In this document: piece by piece, positions 44,570-53,458 of the stretch | Numbering within the stretch: the first letter of the stretch is position 1 | How the letters are laid out: each line of letters begins with the position of its first letter | Source of the DNA: an uncultured Bacteroidota bacterium | GTDB lineage: Bacteria > Bacteroidota > Bacteroidia > Flavobacteriales > Flavobacteriaceae | DNA: 64,000 nucleotides | Direction of reading: 5' to 3' | Assembly: GCA_902546725.1 (NCBI GenBank) | Contig: CACCLB010000003.1 | Coordinates: forward strand, 62,001 to 126,000 | Translations under genes and position numbers: made by a program | The notes under the pieces: model-generated | Databases searched by the model: none | What the model was told of the DNA's origin: nothing | The model's input: only the letters and a program-made list of their open reading frames with translations

Positions 44570-46580
44570 ATGAAACTGCCTCAATCTCCACTATTCATAC
44601 CTATAACTCTATTTACCTTTGGGGGTGTCCTATCTTTTATTCTCCCATTTTCATTTCAAAAAAGTCTAAAATTGGGCTTGGTTTTTCTAATACTCACACT
44701 TCTAATACAATTAGTAGAGAACCTCAAACCTATCAAAACTGCTTTTTTATATAGCTGCTTTCTTTTTTTGGGACTGATTTATTTTAAAGGATATTATACT
44801 CCAGCTCAAAATCATTTTCTTCATTTAAAAAAGAATGCTCATGACTTAAAGCAAGTTGAAATTCAATCGCTATTAGGTAGCTATACTTTTTCAAATAATT
44901 ACAGAGGGAAAATTATCAGTTGGGGGAATCATAAAACAACAGGAAGTATTCTCATTCGACAAGACAAAGACAGTACCACAAAAGTTTGGTCGTCAGGTCA
45001 GAAAATTCTTACAAATAAAATAATAGTACCGATTAAAAAATCGCTGAATCCAGGACAGTTTTCTTATAAGGATTACCTCGCCAATAAAAAAATAACTCAT
45101 CAATTGAATCTCAATTCAACGAACTGCATTGTACTTTCCAGTAAATCAAAAACACTCCGTTCATACTGTGAAAATTTAGAGCGAAAAGCTTTTGAAAAAA
45201 TTGAACAGACGTCACTTTCTTCCTCAAGTCAAGGGATGTTAAAAGCACTCTTATTTGCAGATAGAAATGCACTTGATGAGAAGATCAAAAACGACTATGC
45301 TAAGGCTGGGGTCATTCATCTACTCGCTCTTTCAGGACTCCATATTGGCTTAATTGTCGTATTACTATTGATTGTTTTAAAACCCTTAGAAAAACTCAAA
45401 TATGGATATTTATTACGATCAATTAGTGTGATTTTATTTTTATGGTTGTTTGCCTTTTTTATAGGTTTCCCTCCCTCTGTAACACGTGCTGTATGCATGT
45501 TCAGTTTTATTGTCATAGGTCGTGCTTTACACTTTGGAAAATCAACTTTTCACTATACACTACTCTCTTTTTTTGTTTTGTTACTCTTCCATCCGCCTTA
45601 CCTAAAACCGATTGGATTTCAACTGAGTTATTTGGCGGTATTTGGAATACTTTTGATTCATCCTCTACTTCAAAGATTGTGGAATCCACAAAATTTGTTC
45701 CTAAAAAGGTATTGGGAATGGACTACTGTCTGCTTGGCAGCCCAAACGGCGGTAAGTCCAGTCAGTATTCATTATTTTCATCAATTCCCCAGTCTTTTTC
45801 TAGTTAGCAATCTATTAATCATTCCTTTTTTTGGACTGTTTTTAATCTTTTGTATGCTTGTTTTTTTTTATATTTCTTTTCGCCCCCATTCCAATGATTG
45901 TAGTTAACGTTTTTGAAGAAACTGTGAGGCTCCTCAATAAAAGTGTAGGTTGGGTCGCTCAACAAGAAGCCTTTCTTTTTGAGGGAATGTTCCACAGTAT
46001 TACGACAACCTTATTACTCTATTGCTTACTGGTTTGCTTGGTTCTATGGGGATATCGGAAAAAGCTATTGATGTTAATTCCTATAGGTCTTACATTGGCT
46101 GGACTATTTTTTAACCTCACTCATGAGCGGAAAATCACTTCCTCTGAAAATTCATTTTGGGTTTTTCACCGTTATAATGCAAGCTTGATCGGGCACCTAA
46201 AAAATTCATACTTTTACTACTGTTCTTCAGACTCTGAAACTACCCATTCGCTACTTACAGATTTTTCAAATTCTAGACCACTTACAAAAATGATCCCAGT
46301 TGAATTGAGTAATATTTATATCCAAGATGACTTAAGGTTACTGATTATCGATAGCGATGCTCCTTTTGATTTACCTGATTTTGATCCCAATTACATTCTC
46401 CTTAGAGCGAATCCTAAAGTGAATATCGAAAGGCTTTTAAACCGTTACAAACCCGCTAAACTCATTGCTGATGGAAGTAATGGACAGTGGAATTTAGCAC
46501 TATGGGAAAAAACTTGCACTGAACAGGGTGTAGAATTTTACAATACAAGAGAAAAAGGCGCTTTGCGAATTAGCCTCTGA
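44570..46580 (+). pseudogene. comEC: ComEC/Rec2-family DNA uptake channel, frameshifted in a T9 run
   Basis: The first frame gives 445 residues with an N-terminal membrane/OB-like part and the Competence domain ('GVIHLLALSGLHIGLIVVLL', 'FPPSVTRAVCMFSF'). It then leaves the family sequence after a run of nine T (45861-45869). The second frame picks up from the same run and continues to 46580 with more helices and a C-terminal segment related to, but lacking the metal motif of, the beta-lactamase-like domain of ComEC. With eight T the gene reads through as about 669 residues, the usual flavobacterial length. So it is a +1 event in a homopolymer: a sequencing error, a phase-variable tract or a true inactivation. 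ComEC passes single-stranded DNA through the inner membrane. Confidence 0.85.
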
Positions 46581-47115
46581 ATTTTGGTCTAAATGTCTTT
46601 CTGTAGTTTTCGAAATCTTCCGGTTTGGAAAATACCTGATAATCCCCTTGTTTGATCATTTTTAAAAACAATTCTAGTTGTTGTGGTTTTTGATAACCCA
46701 CGACAGGCATGATGGGATCTCCATTTTCGCTAAAGAATACCATGGTAGGATAACCCTTGACTCCCAGAAATTGGGTGAATTGATGGGTTGCGTTTCTGCC
46801 TTTGCGATTTGGATCATAATTGGGATTTGTAAAAGTTTGATCAAAAAAATTGATTTCTTCCTGCCCTTCTGCATTGAACTTTACTGCGTAATAATGTTCA
46901 CTTATATAGTTGGATACATCTGGATTTTGAAAGGTGTTTTTATCCAATAATTTACAAGGACCGCACCAGTCGGTATAAACATCCATAAAGATTTTCTTGG
47001 GCTCTGCCTTTTGAGCTTCCATAGCTTCCGCTAAGGTCATCCACTCAATTTTTTGAGCCTGGACAAGATTGAAACTTGCAAGAAATATGAGTAATAAGAA
47101 AAATGATTTTTTCAT
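46570..47115 (-). CDS. periplasmic thioredoxin-fold protein
   Basis: 181 residues. Signal peptide (1-20, 'FFLLLIFLASFNLVQAQ'), then a thioredoxin fold with Cys51-Gly-Pro-Cys54 in 'YTDWCGPCKLLDKNTF'. 'GVKGYPTMVFFSENG' contains the cis-Pro. A thioredoxin-like oxidoreductase of the DUF255/DsbD-tail sort acting in the periplasm. Its stop lies inside the end of the convergent comEC gene (11-base overlap). Confidence 0.87.
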   Translation of the reverse strand: MKKSFFLLLIFLASFNLVQAQKIEWMTLAEAMEAQKAEPKKIFMDVYTDWCGPCKLLDKNTFQNPDVSNYISEHYYAVKFNAEGQEEINFFDQTFTNPNYDPNRKGRNATHQFTQFLGVKGYPTMVFFSENGDPIMPVVGYQKPQQLELFLKMIKQGDYQVFSKPEDFENYRKTFRPKFRG

Positions 47116-47158
47116 AAGCTTTATCTCTGGGGTAAAAGTTTTTTTACAAAATTACGTT

Positions 47159-48508
47159 TTATTTTACTTCTACTAAATCTTCTGCTCCGTGGGCTAATCG
47201 TTTTAATGGTTTCAGCAAAAGCAATACCAAAACTCCAACTACTGTGCAAAAAATAAAAATTCCTGTAAAAATCTGTTTTTCTCCTGCTGTTTCTGCAAAG
47301 CCTCCTATGCTTGCTGCCAGTTTATTTCCAAGTCCTGTAGCGGCCCAATAAAGTCCCATGATGGAAGCAGCATATTTGACTGGCGCCAGTTTGGTAATAT
47401 AAGAAAGTGAAACTGGTGAAGCACATAATTCGCCTATGGTATGAAATAAATAAGCCAAGACCAGCCAGTACATTGCAGATTTACCAAAGAGCTCGTAGTC
47501 AGCAGCTGCAAATCGCATAAAGAGGAATCCCCAACCCATAATGAGAATACCTATGGCGATCTTGTATAAAGAAGAGGCCTCTTTTCCTTTTAGTTTCATT
47601 TTCATCCAAAAAGCACCTACCCCTACTGCGAGGGTTATAATAAAAAAGGAATTTAGAGATTGAAACCATGAAGCTGGTATTTCGATCCCCATCAACATTC
47701 GATCTGTTTTTTGCTTAGCATATAAATTCATCAATCCTCCTGCTTGTTCAAATGCTCCCCAAAAAACAATAATCAATAAAAATGAAATCAACAGTACCTT
47801 GACCCGATCCTTTTCAATTGCAGTTAGCTTTCTAGTACGAAGTTCATTTTCGGGATGGGAAGCCTTTCCTATAAAATCACCTACACCAACCAAGTACTTT
47901 TGTCCATACATATAGGTGATTTGACCAATTAACATTCCAATGGCAGCAAGTCCAAATCCGTAATGCCAATTGTAGGTTTCACCTATCCATCCACAAAGTA
48001 AGGGTGCAGTAAAACCACCAATATTGATTCCCATATAAAAAATATAAAACCCTAAATCTCTGCGTTCATCGCCTGCTGGGTAGAGCCCTCCAACCATAGA
48101 AGAAATGTTGGGTTTTAGTCCTCCAACTCCGAGAATAACAAAAAAACAACCCAGATAAAAACTAAATTCAGTGTCAAAAGCCAAAATGGTATGACCGATA
48201 CACAGCAATGCCCCTCCTAAGAGCACTGTTTTCTTCTGTCCTAAAATATTATCTGCAATCCATCCCCCTGGAACAGATGCCAAATAAACAAGCATAGTAT
48301 ACCATCCATACAGTGCAATAGCCTCTGTGTTGGTCCAGCCAAATCCGGGATTATCTCCTTGGGTTTTAGCAACTAGAAAAAGAGTAAATAAAGCACGCAT
48401 TCCGTAATATGAAAAGCGTTCCCATAATTCTGTAAAAAAAAGTACGTACAGCCCTGGGGGGTGACCGAAAATTGTTTTTGTTTCTGAGTGAACGTTGGGC
48501 TGTGTCAT
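47159..48508 (-). CDS. proton-dependent oligopeptide transporter (POT/PTR family)
   Basis: 449 residues, about 12-14 membrane helices. N-terminal 'PPGLYVLFFTELWERFSYYGMRALFTLFLV' contains the ExxERFxYY proton-coupling motif of the family. 'YMGINIGGFTAPLLCGWIGE' is another family segment. Imports di- and tripeptides with protons. It sits 3 bases downstream of the DPP-IV gene, so secreted peptidase and importer form a peptide-use unit. Confidence 0.95.
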   Translation of the reverse strand: MTQPNVHSETKTIFGHPPGLYVLFFTELWERFSYYGMRALFTLFLVAKTQGDNPGFGWTNTEAIALYGWYTMLVYLASVPGGWIADNILGQKKTVLLGGALLCIGHTILAFDTEFSFYLGCFFVILGVGGLKPNISSMVGGLYPAGDERRDLGFYIFYMGINIGGFTAPLLCGWIGETYNWHYGFGLAAIGMLIGQITYMYGQKYLVGVGDFIGKASHPENELRTRKLTAIEKDRVKVLLISFLLIIVFWGAFEQAGGLMNLYAKQKTDRMLMGIEIPASWFQSLNSFFIITLAVGVGAFWMKMKLKGKEASSLYKIAIGILIMGWGFLFMRFAAADYELFGKSAMYWLVLAYLFHTIGELCASPVSLSYITKLAPVKYAASIMGLYWAATGLGNKLAASIGGFAETAGEKQIFTGIFIFCTVVGVLVLLLLKPLKRLAHGAEDLVEVK

Positions 48509-48511
48509 AAA

Positions 48512-50734
48512 TTAAAGATTGTTGTAAATAAAATTAGTCATCTTGGTATAGAGATGTTTTCGTGTATTCCCACCAAAAATTCCGTGATTTTTATCTGGAT
48601 AAATCATCCATTCAAATTGTTTATCTGCTTGAATTAAAGCCTCTACCATTCGCATGGTATTTTGAACATGAACATTGTCATCTGCAGATCCGTGTATGAT
48701 TAAAAACTTTCCTTGGAGTTGATCCGCATAATTTAAAGGAGAGTTTAAATCATAGCCTTCAGGGTTTTCTTGTGGTGTACGCATAAAACGTTCGGTGTAA
48801 ATAGTGTCGTAAAAACGCCAGTTGGTCACTGGTGCCAAAGCAATTGCCATTGAAAAAACATCATTCCCTGTAAGCAAACAATGCGCTGCCATATGACCAC
48901 CAAAACTCCATCCCCATATCCCAATCCTATCTTTATCTACAAAGGATAGATTCCCAAAGTATTGAGCCGCAGCTATTTGGTCCAAGGACTCGTATTTTAC
49001 TAAATTTAGATAGGTCACTTTTTTAAATGCTGCTCCCTTGAATCCTGTTCCTCGTCCATCAACACAAGCGACAATATATCCTTGATTTGCAAGCATTTTG
49101 TGCCATAGCAAACGTTGATCTCCCCATCTGTTTGCCACTTGCTGTGAACCGGGTCCTGAATATTGAAAAAGTAAAAGAGGGTATTCTTTTGAAGGGTCAA
49201 AGTCTGCAGGTTTGATCATCCACGTATTAAGTTGTTCGCCGTTAATAGTAACTGTAGAAAATTCACGGTCTGAAAATCCAAATTCGTCGATTTTATCTTT
49301 TAAACCTTTATTGTCTAAAATCAAATTCAAAAGTCGGTTATTCTTTGTTTGGTAGAGGCTAAATTCTGGTGGGGTTTGCTCGTCTGAAAAGGAATGTATA
49401 TAATAACTCCCATCAGCGCTAAATGAGGCCCCATTGGTTCCTTTGGCCCCTTGAATGAGGCGTTTGCCTTTTCCGTTTAATTTAACCGCGTAAACCCTCC
49501 TTTCTGTACTTCCGCCCTCAACCGATTGATAATACAATTCTTTTTGTTTTAGATTCACTAGGTAGAGAGAAGTTACTTCCCATGGGCCTTTGGTCAATTG
49601 ACGGATTAACTTTCCATTTTGCTCATAGTGATAAATATGGTTAAAGCCGTCTCGTTCGCTCGTCCATAAAAAACTATTGTCCTCTAAAAATTTGAGGTTG
49701 TCGTGTATGCTGACATAAGCATCGTCTGTCTCTTCTAATACCAATTGAAGAGATTTCTTTTGGGTATCCCAACGCCACAGTTTCAGATGATTTTGATGTC
49801 GGTTAATGGTCTGAATAATCAATGAATTCTGTCCTCCTCCAAATTTAATTCTTGGAATGTAAACAGGCTTTTCATCTCCAAACAGAACTTTACTTTTTTG
49901 GTTGGTATCCAAGTTGACTACAAATAACTCAATAGTTGAATTTTCTTCACCTGCCTTTGGATATCGAAACATATAAGGAAACTGATATAGATCAGAGCCG
50001 TAAATGTCCATTGAAAAAATTGGGACCTTAGATTCGTCAAAACGCATAAAAACGAGTTGTTTTGAGTCCAGACTCCAATCAAAGGCTCTTACAAAACCAA
50101 ACTCCTCTTCATACACCCAGTCTGTTATTCCGTTAAGCGTTTCATAATTTCCGTCAAAGGTGAGTTGTTTAGTTCGTTCATTGATTAAATCTTTGATGTA
50201 AATATTTCTTTGAAAAACATAAGCAACTTTTTTTCCATCAGGAGAAAGTAGTGGCTCTTGAATTTTTTGTTCACTAACCCTTTGTAGCTTCTTGGTCAAT
50301 CTGTCAAAAACCCAATAATCAGCAATTTTAGATCTTCGGTAAATGGGTAGGTCATCAGACTCTAATAGTATTTTCTCTTCATTTTTAGAAAAGCTGTAGT
50401 CTGTAAACCTTTCAATCTGCTCATAATCTCTGGAGTCAATTAAAACCAATACTTCCTTGGGCTTTTTATAATAAGACTGAACCAACTGGTTTGCTTGCTC
50501 ATTTTCAGTGTCTTTTAAAAGGGTATAGGAGGTACCGTCTTTCATGGAGCGAATGGACTCCATTCGACTCGCATCATAGGCTCCATTCCAAAGACTATCT
50601 AGAGATAAAGTTTTTTGAGCTTTCAGAGGAAAGCATCCGAGTAGGAGAAAAAGCACAGACCAAATGCGATTTTTTTGAAGGGCTAAAGCCGAAAAAAAGT
50701 ACCGGTAAATTTGGGGGTGTTTATAATGTTTCAA
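48512..50734 (-). CDS. dipeptidyl peptidase IV (S9B)
   Basis: 740 residues. N-terminal signal or anchor (about 24-40), an eight-bladed beta-propeller (about 50-480) and a C-terminal alpha/beta hydrolase. The active-site Ser is in 'GIWGWSFGGHMAAH', the Asp in 'HGSADDNVHVQN' and the His in 'YPDKNHGIFG'. 'ITDWVYEEEF' carries the double Glu that grips the substrate N-terminus. Releases X-Pro or X-Ala dipeptides outside the inner membrane; the next gene imports them. Confidence 0.95.
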   Translation of the reverse strand: MKHYKHPQIYRYFFSALALQKNRIWSVLFLLLGCFPLKAQKTLSLDSLWNGAYDASRMESIRSMKDGTSYTLLKDTENEQANQLVQSYYKKPKEVLVLIDSRDYEQIERFTDYSFSKNEEKILLESDDLPIYRRSKIADYWVFDRLTKKLQRVSEQKIQEPLLSPDGKKVAYVFQRNIYIKDLINERTKQLTFDGNYETLNGITDWVYEEEFGFVRAFDWSLDSKQLVFMRFDESKVPIFSMDIYGSDLYQFPYMFRYPKAGEENSTIELFVVNLDTNQKSKVLFGDEKPVYIPRIKFGGGQNSLIIQTINRHQNHLKLWRWDTQKKSLQLVLEETDDAYVSIHDNLKFLEDNSFLWTSERDGFNHIYHYEQNGKLIRQLTKGPWEVTSLYLVNLKQKELYYQSVEGGSTERRVYAVKLNGKGKRLIQGAKGTNGASFSADGSYYIHSFSDEQTPPEFSLYQTKNNRLLNLILDNKGLKDKIDEFGFSDREFSTVTINGEQLNTWMIKPADFDPSKEYPLLLFQYSGPGSQQVANRWGDQRLLWHKMLANQGYIVACVDGRGTGFKGAAFKKVTYLNLVKYESLDQIAAAQYFGNLSFVDKDRIGIWGWSFGGHMAAHCLLTGNDVFSMAIALAPVTNWRFYDTIYTERFMRTPQENPEGYDLNSPLNYADQLQGKFLIIHGSADDNVHVQNTMRMVEALIQADKQFEWMIYPDKNHGIFGGNTRKHLYTKMTNFIYNNL

Positions 50735-50829
50735 AGTGTTAAGCTTGGATTAAACGGCAATTTATAAAAAAATGCAAGGATTCATCATTTTTATGGGGTT
50801 TCAAAATCAGTATCTTTATAAAAAAAAGA

Positions 50830-52143
50830 ATGGACAAAAGGATTGAAGGCTTTTCCAAATTAACAAAAGCTGAAAAGATAGATTGGATTACCCAAGCTCA
50901 TTTTAAAAATCCAACCACTGCAGAATCTCAATTATCCGATTATTGGAACTCCGATTCGGATCTGCAAAATAAGCACGATGAGTTTATAGAAAACACCCTC
51001 ACCAATTTTTATATGCCATTAGGGGTAGCGCCTAATTTTTTAATTAATGGAGAATCCTACACCCTGCCCATGGTCATTGAGGAAAGTTCTGTAGTAGCCG
51101 CTGCGGGAAATGCTGCGAAATTCTGGCAAACACGCGGAGGTTTTAAAGCCGAGGTATTGGACACTATTAAAGTTGGACAAATACATTTCTCATATAGTGG
51201 CGATGTACAACTACTTCATTCGTTTTTTAATAAAAATAAAACTCAACTTCTTGAGTCGACTGCACCACTATCTAAAAATATGAAAGCTCGAGGTGGAGGA
51301 ATTCAATCCATGGAACTGGTGGATAAAAGTGATTTGATTCCTGATTATTTTCAATTGCATTTACGTTTTAAAACAGCCGATGCAATGGGGGCAAATTATA
51401 TTAACTCCTGTCTCGAATGCATTGCAACCGAACTTGAAAAACTTGCTCAAAATGAGTTTAAAGCTAATGACGGTGTTCAACTTGAGGTTGTCATGAGTAT
51501 ACTTTCCAATTATGTCCCTGAATGCTTAGTTCGTGCTTCAGTTAAATGTCCAGTGTCAAAACTCTCACCTTCAAAAGATTGGCCTGGGGAGACCTTTGCA
51601 AAAAAAATGGTCCAAGCGGTTGAAATTGCCAAACGGGAACCCTATAGAGCAGTCACTCATAATAAAGGCATTATGAATGGTGTTGATGCCTTGGTGGTAG
51701 CAACTGGAAATGATTTTAGAGCTATAGAAGCTGGAGTTCATGCCTATGCTTCAAAAGATGGACATTATACCTCCTTGAGCAATGCCTACATTAAAGAAGA
51801 AGTGTTTTATATGGAACTTACCCTTCCCCTGGCTTTAGGAACAGTAGGTGGTTTAACAAAATTGCATCCCATGGTTCAATGGAGTATGGAACTTTTGGGT
51901 AATCCTGATGCAAAAACCTTAATGAAAATTGTTGCTGCGGCAGGACTAGCACAAAATTTTGCTGCCTTGCGTTCTTTAGTCACCTCAGGTATTCAAAAAG
52001 GTCATATGCAAATGCATCTACTGAATATACTTAATCAAATGGGGGCTACACAAATCCAAAAAGAAAAGGCCATAACTCATTTTAAAAATCATACGGTAAG
52101 TGTTAAAGCCGTGGCTCAGTTTTTACAAAATAACAATTCATAA
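50830..52143 (+). CDS. hydroxymethylglutaryl-CoA reductase, class II
   Basis: 437 residues. 'LPMVIEESSVVAAAGNAAKFW' near 76-96 and 'GIMNGVDALVVATGNDFRAIEAGVHAYAS' near 282-310 hold the substrate-binding Glu, the cofactor loop and the catalytic Asp of class II HMG-CoA reductases. Reduces HMG-CoA to mevalonate with NAD(P)H for isoprenoid synthesis. The TAA is followed directly by the ATG of the GHMP kinase gene, and the pair is an operon. Flavobacteria use the mevalonate rather than the MEP route, and this supports the assignment. Confidence 0.94.
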   Translation: MDKRIEGFSKLTKAEKIDWITQAHFKNPTTAESQLSDYWNSDSDLQNKHDEFIENTLTNFYMPLGVAPNFLINGESYTLPMVIEESSVVAAAGNAAKFWQTRGGFKAEVLDTIKVGQIHFSYSGDVQLLHSFFNKNKTQLLESTAPLSKNMKARGGGIQSMELVDKSDLIPDYFQLHLRFKTADAMGANYINSCLECIATELEKLAQNEFKANDGVQLEVVMSILSNYVPECLVRASVKCPVSKLSPSKDWPGETFAKKMVQAVEIAKREPYRAVTHNKGIMNGVDALVVATGNDFRAIEAGVHAYASKDGHYTSLSNAYIKEEVFYMELTLPLALGTVGGLTKLHPMVQWSMELLGNPDAKTLMKIVAAAGLAQNFAALRSLVTSGIQKGHMQMHLLNILNQMGATQIQKEKAITHFKNHTVSVKAVAQFLQNNNS

Positions 52144-53040
52144 ATGGTCTCCTTTCGCACTAATGGAAAACTTCTAATCACAGGCGAATACGCAGTTCTC
52201 AAAAATGCAAAAGCATTAGCAGTTCCCTGTAAAATGGGACAAAGTTTGACTTACTTGCCAAGTGAAAGAGCTGTACTAAACTGGGAGAGTTTTGATTCAA
52301 AAAAGAATGCTTGGTTTGAAGCAGAATTCAATGTCAATACTCTAAAACTCGTTTCATCCTCAGATGTTGAGATTGGTATAAGGCTTCAAAAACTTCTTGC
52401 TACAACTAAAAAAATGAACCCAAGCTTTTTAAGCAAGGGAGGCGAGGTAAAATGTCATTTAGAGTTTGATCGCAGTTGGGGTCTGGGCAGCTCCTCCACC
52501 TTAGTGGCAAATATCGCCCTATGGGCAAATTGCAATCCCTATCAGTTGTTAGAGAACAGCTTTGGAGGAAGCGGTTATGATATCGGCTGTGCTCAAGCTG
52601 AAGGTCCGATCACCTTCATTAGAAATCAATACAATCCAATAATTCAAACTGCTGAATTGTCTTATCCTTTTGAAGCTAATCTATTTTTTGTCCATCTCAA
52701 CAAAAAAAGAAACAGTCAAGACGCTGTAGCAGCCTTTGACCTCAATAAGGTCAATCAATCAAGTATAGATGCCATAAGTAAACTAACGGATCGCATCATC
52801 GCCTGCACAGACCAGAACAGTTTTGACTCCTGCTTAAAAGAGCATGAAGCTTTAATTGGAAGCCTGTTAAATCAACTGAATGTACAAGACACTTATTTCT
52901 CAGATTTTAAGGGTATTGTAAAAAGCTTAGGCGCATGGGGTGGAGACTTTGTCTTAGTCTCTGGTGACCGACATAGCCCAAATTATTTTAGGGCAAAAGG
53001 TTATGAAACAATAATTCCCTTTAGGGAAATGATCTTGTAA
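52144..53040 (+). CDS. GHMP kinase of the GYDI(A) family, mevalonate pathway
   Basis: 298 residues. ATP-binding 'GLGSSST' at 113-119 is preceded by 'FDRSW'. The family motif reads GYDIG at 144-148 instead of the usual GYDIA. N-terminal 'GKLLITGEYAVL' is also typical. Located right behind HMG-CoA reductase, it most likely phosphorylates mevalonate or phosphomevalonate; which step is not decided by sequence alone. Confidence 0.88.
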   Translation: MVSFRTNGKLLITGEYAVLKNAKALAVPCKMGQSLTYLPSERAVLNWESFDSKKNAWFEAEFNVNTLKLVSSSDVEIGIRLQKLLATTKKMNPSFLSKGGEVKCHLEFDRSWGLGSSSTLVANIALWANCNPYQLLENSFGGSGYDIGCAQAEGPITFIRNQYNPIIQTAELSYPFEANLFFVHLNKKRNSQDAVAAFDLNKVNQSSIDAISKLTDRIIACTDQNSFDSCLKEHEALIGSLLNQLNVQDTYFSDFKGIVKSLGAWGGDFVLVSGDRHSPNYFRAKGYETIIPFREMIL

Positions 53041-53047
53041 TGAATCT

Positions 53048-53362
53048 TTAAGATGAACGTAAAAAATTCATTGTCTGACCGTCAATTACTGCTGCTATTT
53101 TACTTTTAGAATATACAGCTACAAATAAATCATCTTCTTTATGAAACTTTAAGAGATTTTTTTCCTTTTCAAAAGAAGCAGAAAAAACATTGACTTCATC
53201 CTCTTGGTCAATATATTTTACCCAACCCTCTACAGTGTTTTTTGTGGTAAATCGAAGTTTGTAAAAAGAGGCCGAAACATCTCCCGTAGCTTCACAGATC
53301 CATTCAGAATTTGTCAATTCTTTATTGGACTTTGATTTTGAACTACTTTGGAAAAATCTCAT
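53048..53362 (-). CDS. small soluble protein, unknown function
   Basis: 104 residues with no signal or membrane helix, beta-rich ('SASFYKLRFTTKNTVEGWVKYI'), Ser/Lys-rich start. Convergent with the GHMP kinase gene. No family recognised. Confidence 0.55.
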   Translation of the reverse strand: MRFFQSSSKSKSNKELTNSEWICEATGDVSASFYKLRFTTKNTVEGWVKYIDQEDEVNVFSASFEKEKNLLKFHKEDDLFVAVYSKSKIAAVIDGQTMNFLRSS

Positions 53363-53409
53363 TTTTAGCTTTTTTCCTTAAAATTTAAACAAAATTCGTG
53401 CCAAAACAA

Positions 53410-53436
53410 AAAACCCCTTGAAAATCAAGAGGTTTT
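53410..53436 (-). terminator. rho-independent terminator of the PpiD-like gene
   Basis: Stem about 12 bp (AAAACC.CTTGA / TCAAG.GGTTTT, one mismatch, loop of 3). On the minus strand a T run follows (the A run at 53404-53413 on the plus strand). It is just downstream of the foldase stop at 53459. Confidence 0.8.
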
Positions 53437-53458
53437 AGGGTAAATTTATTGAAAGTGT

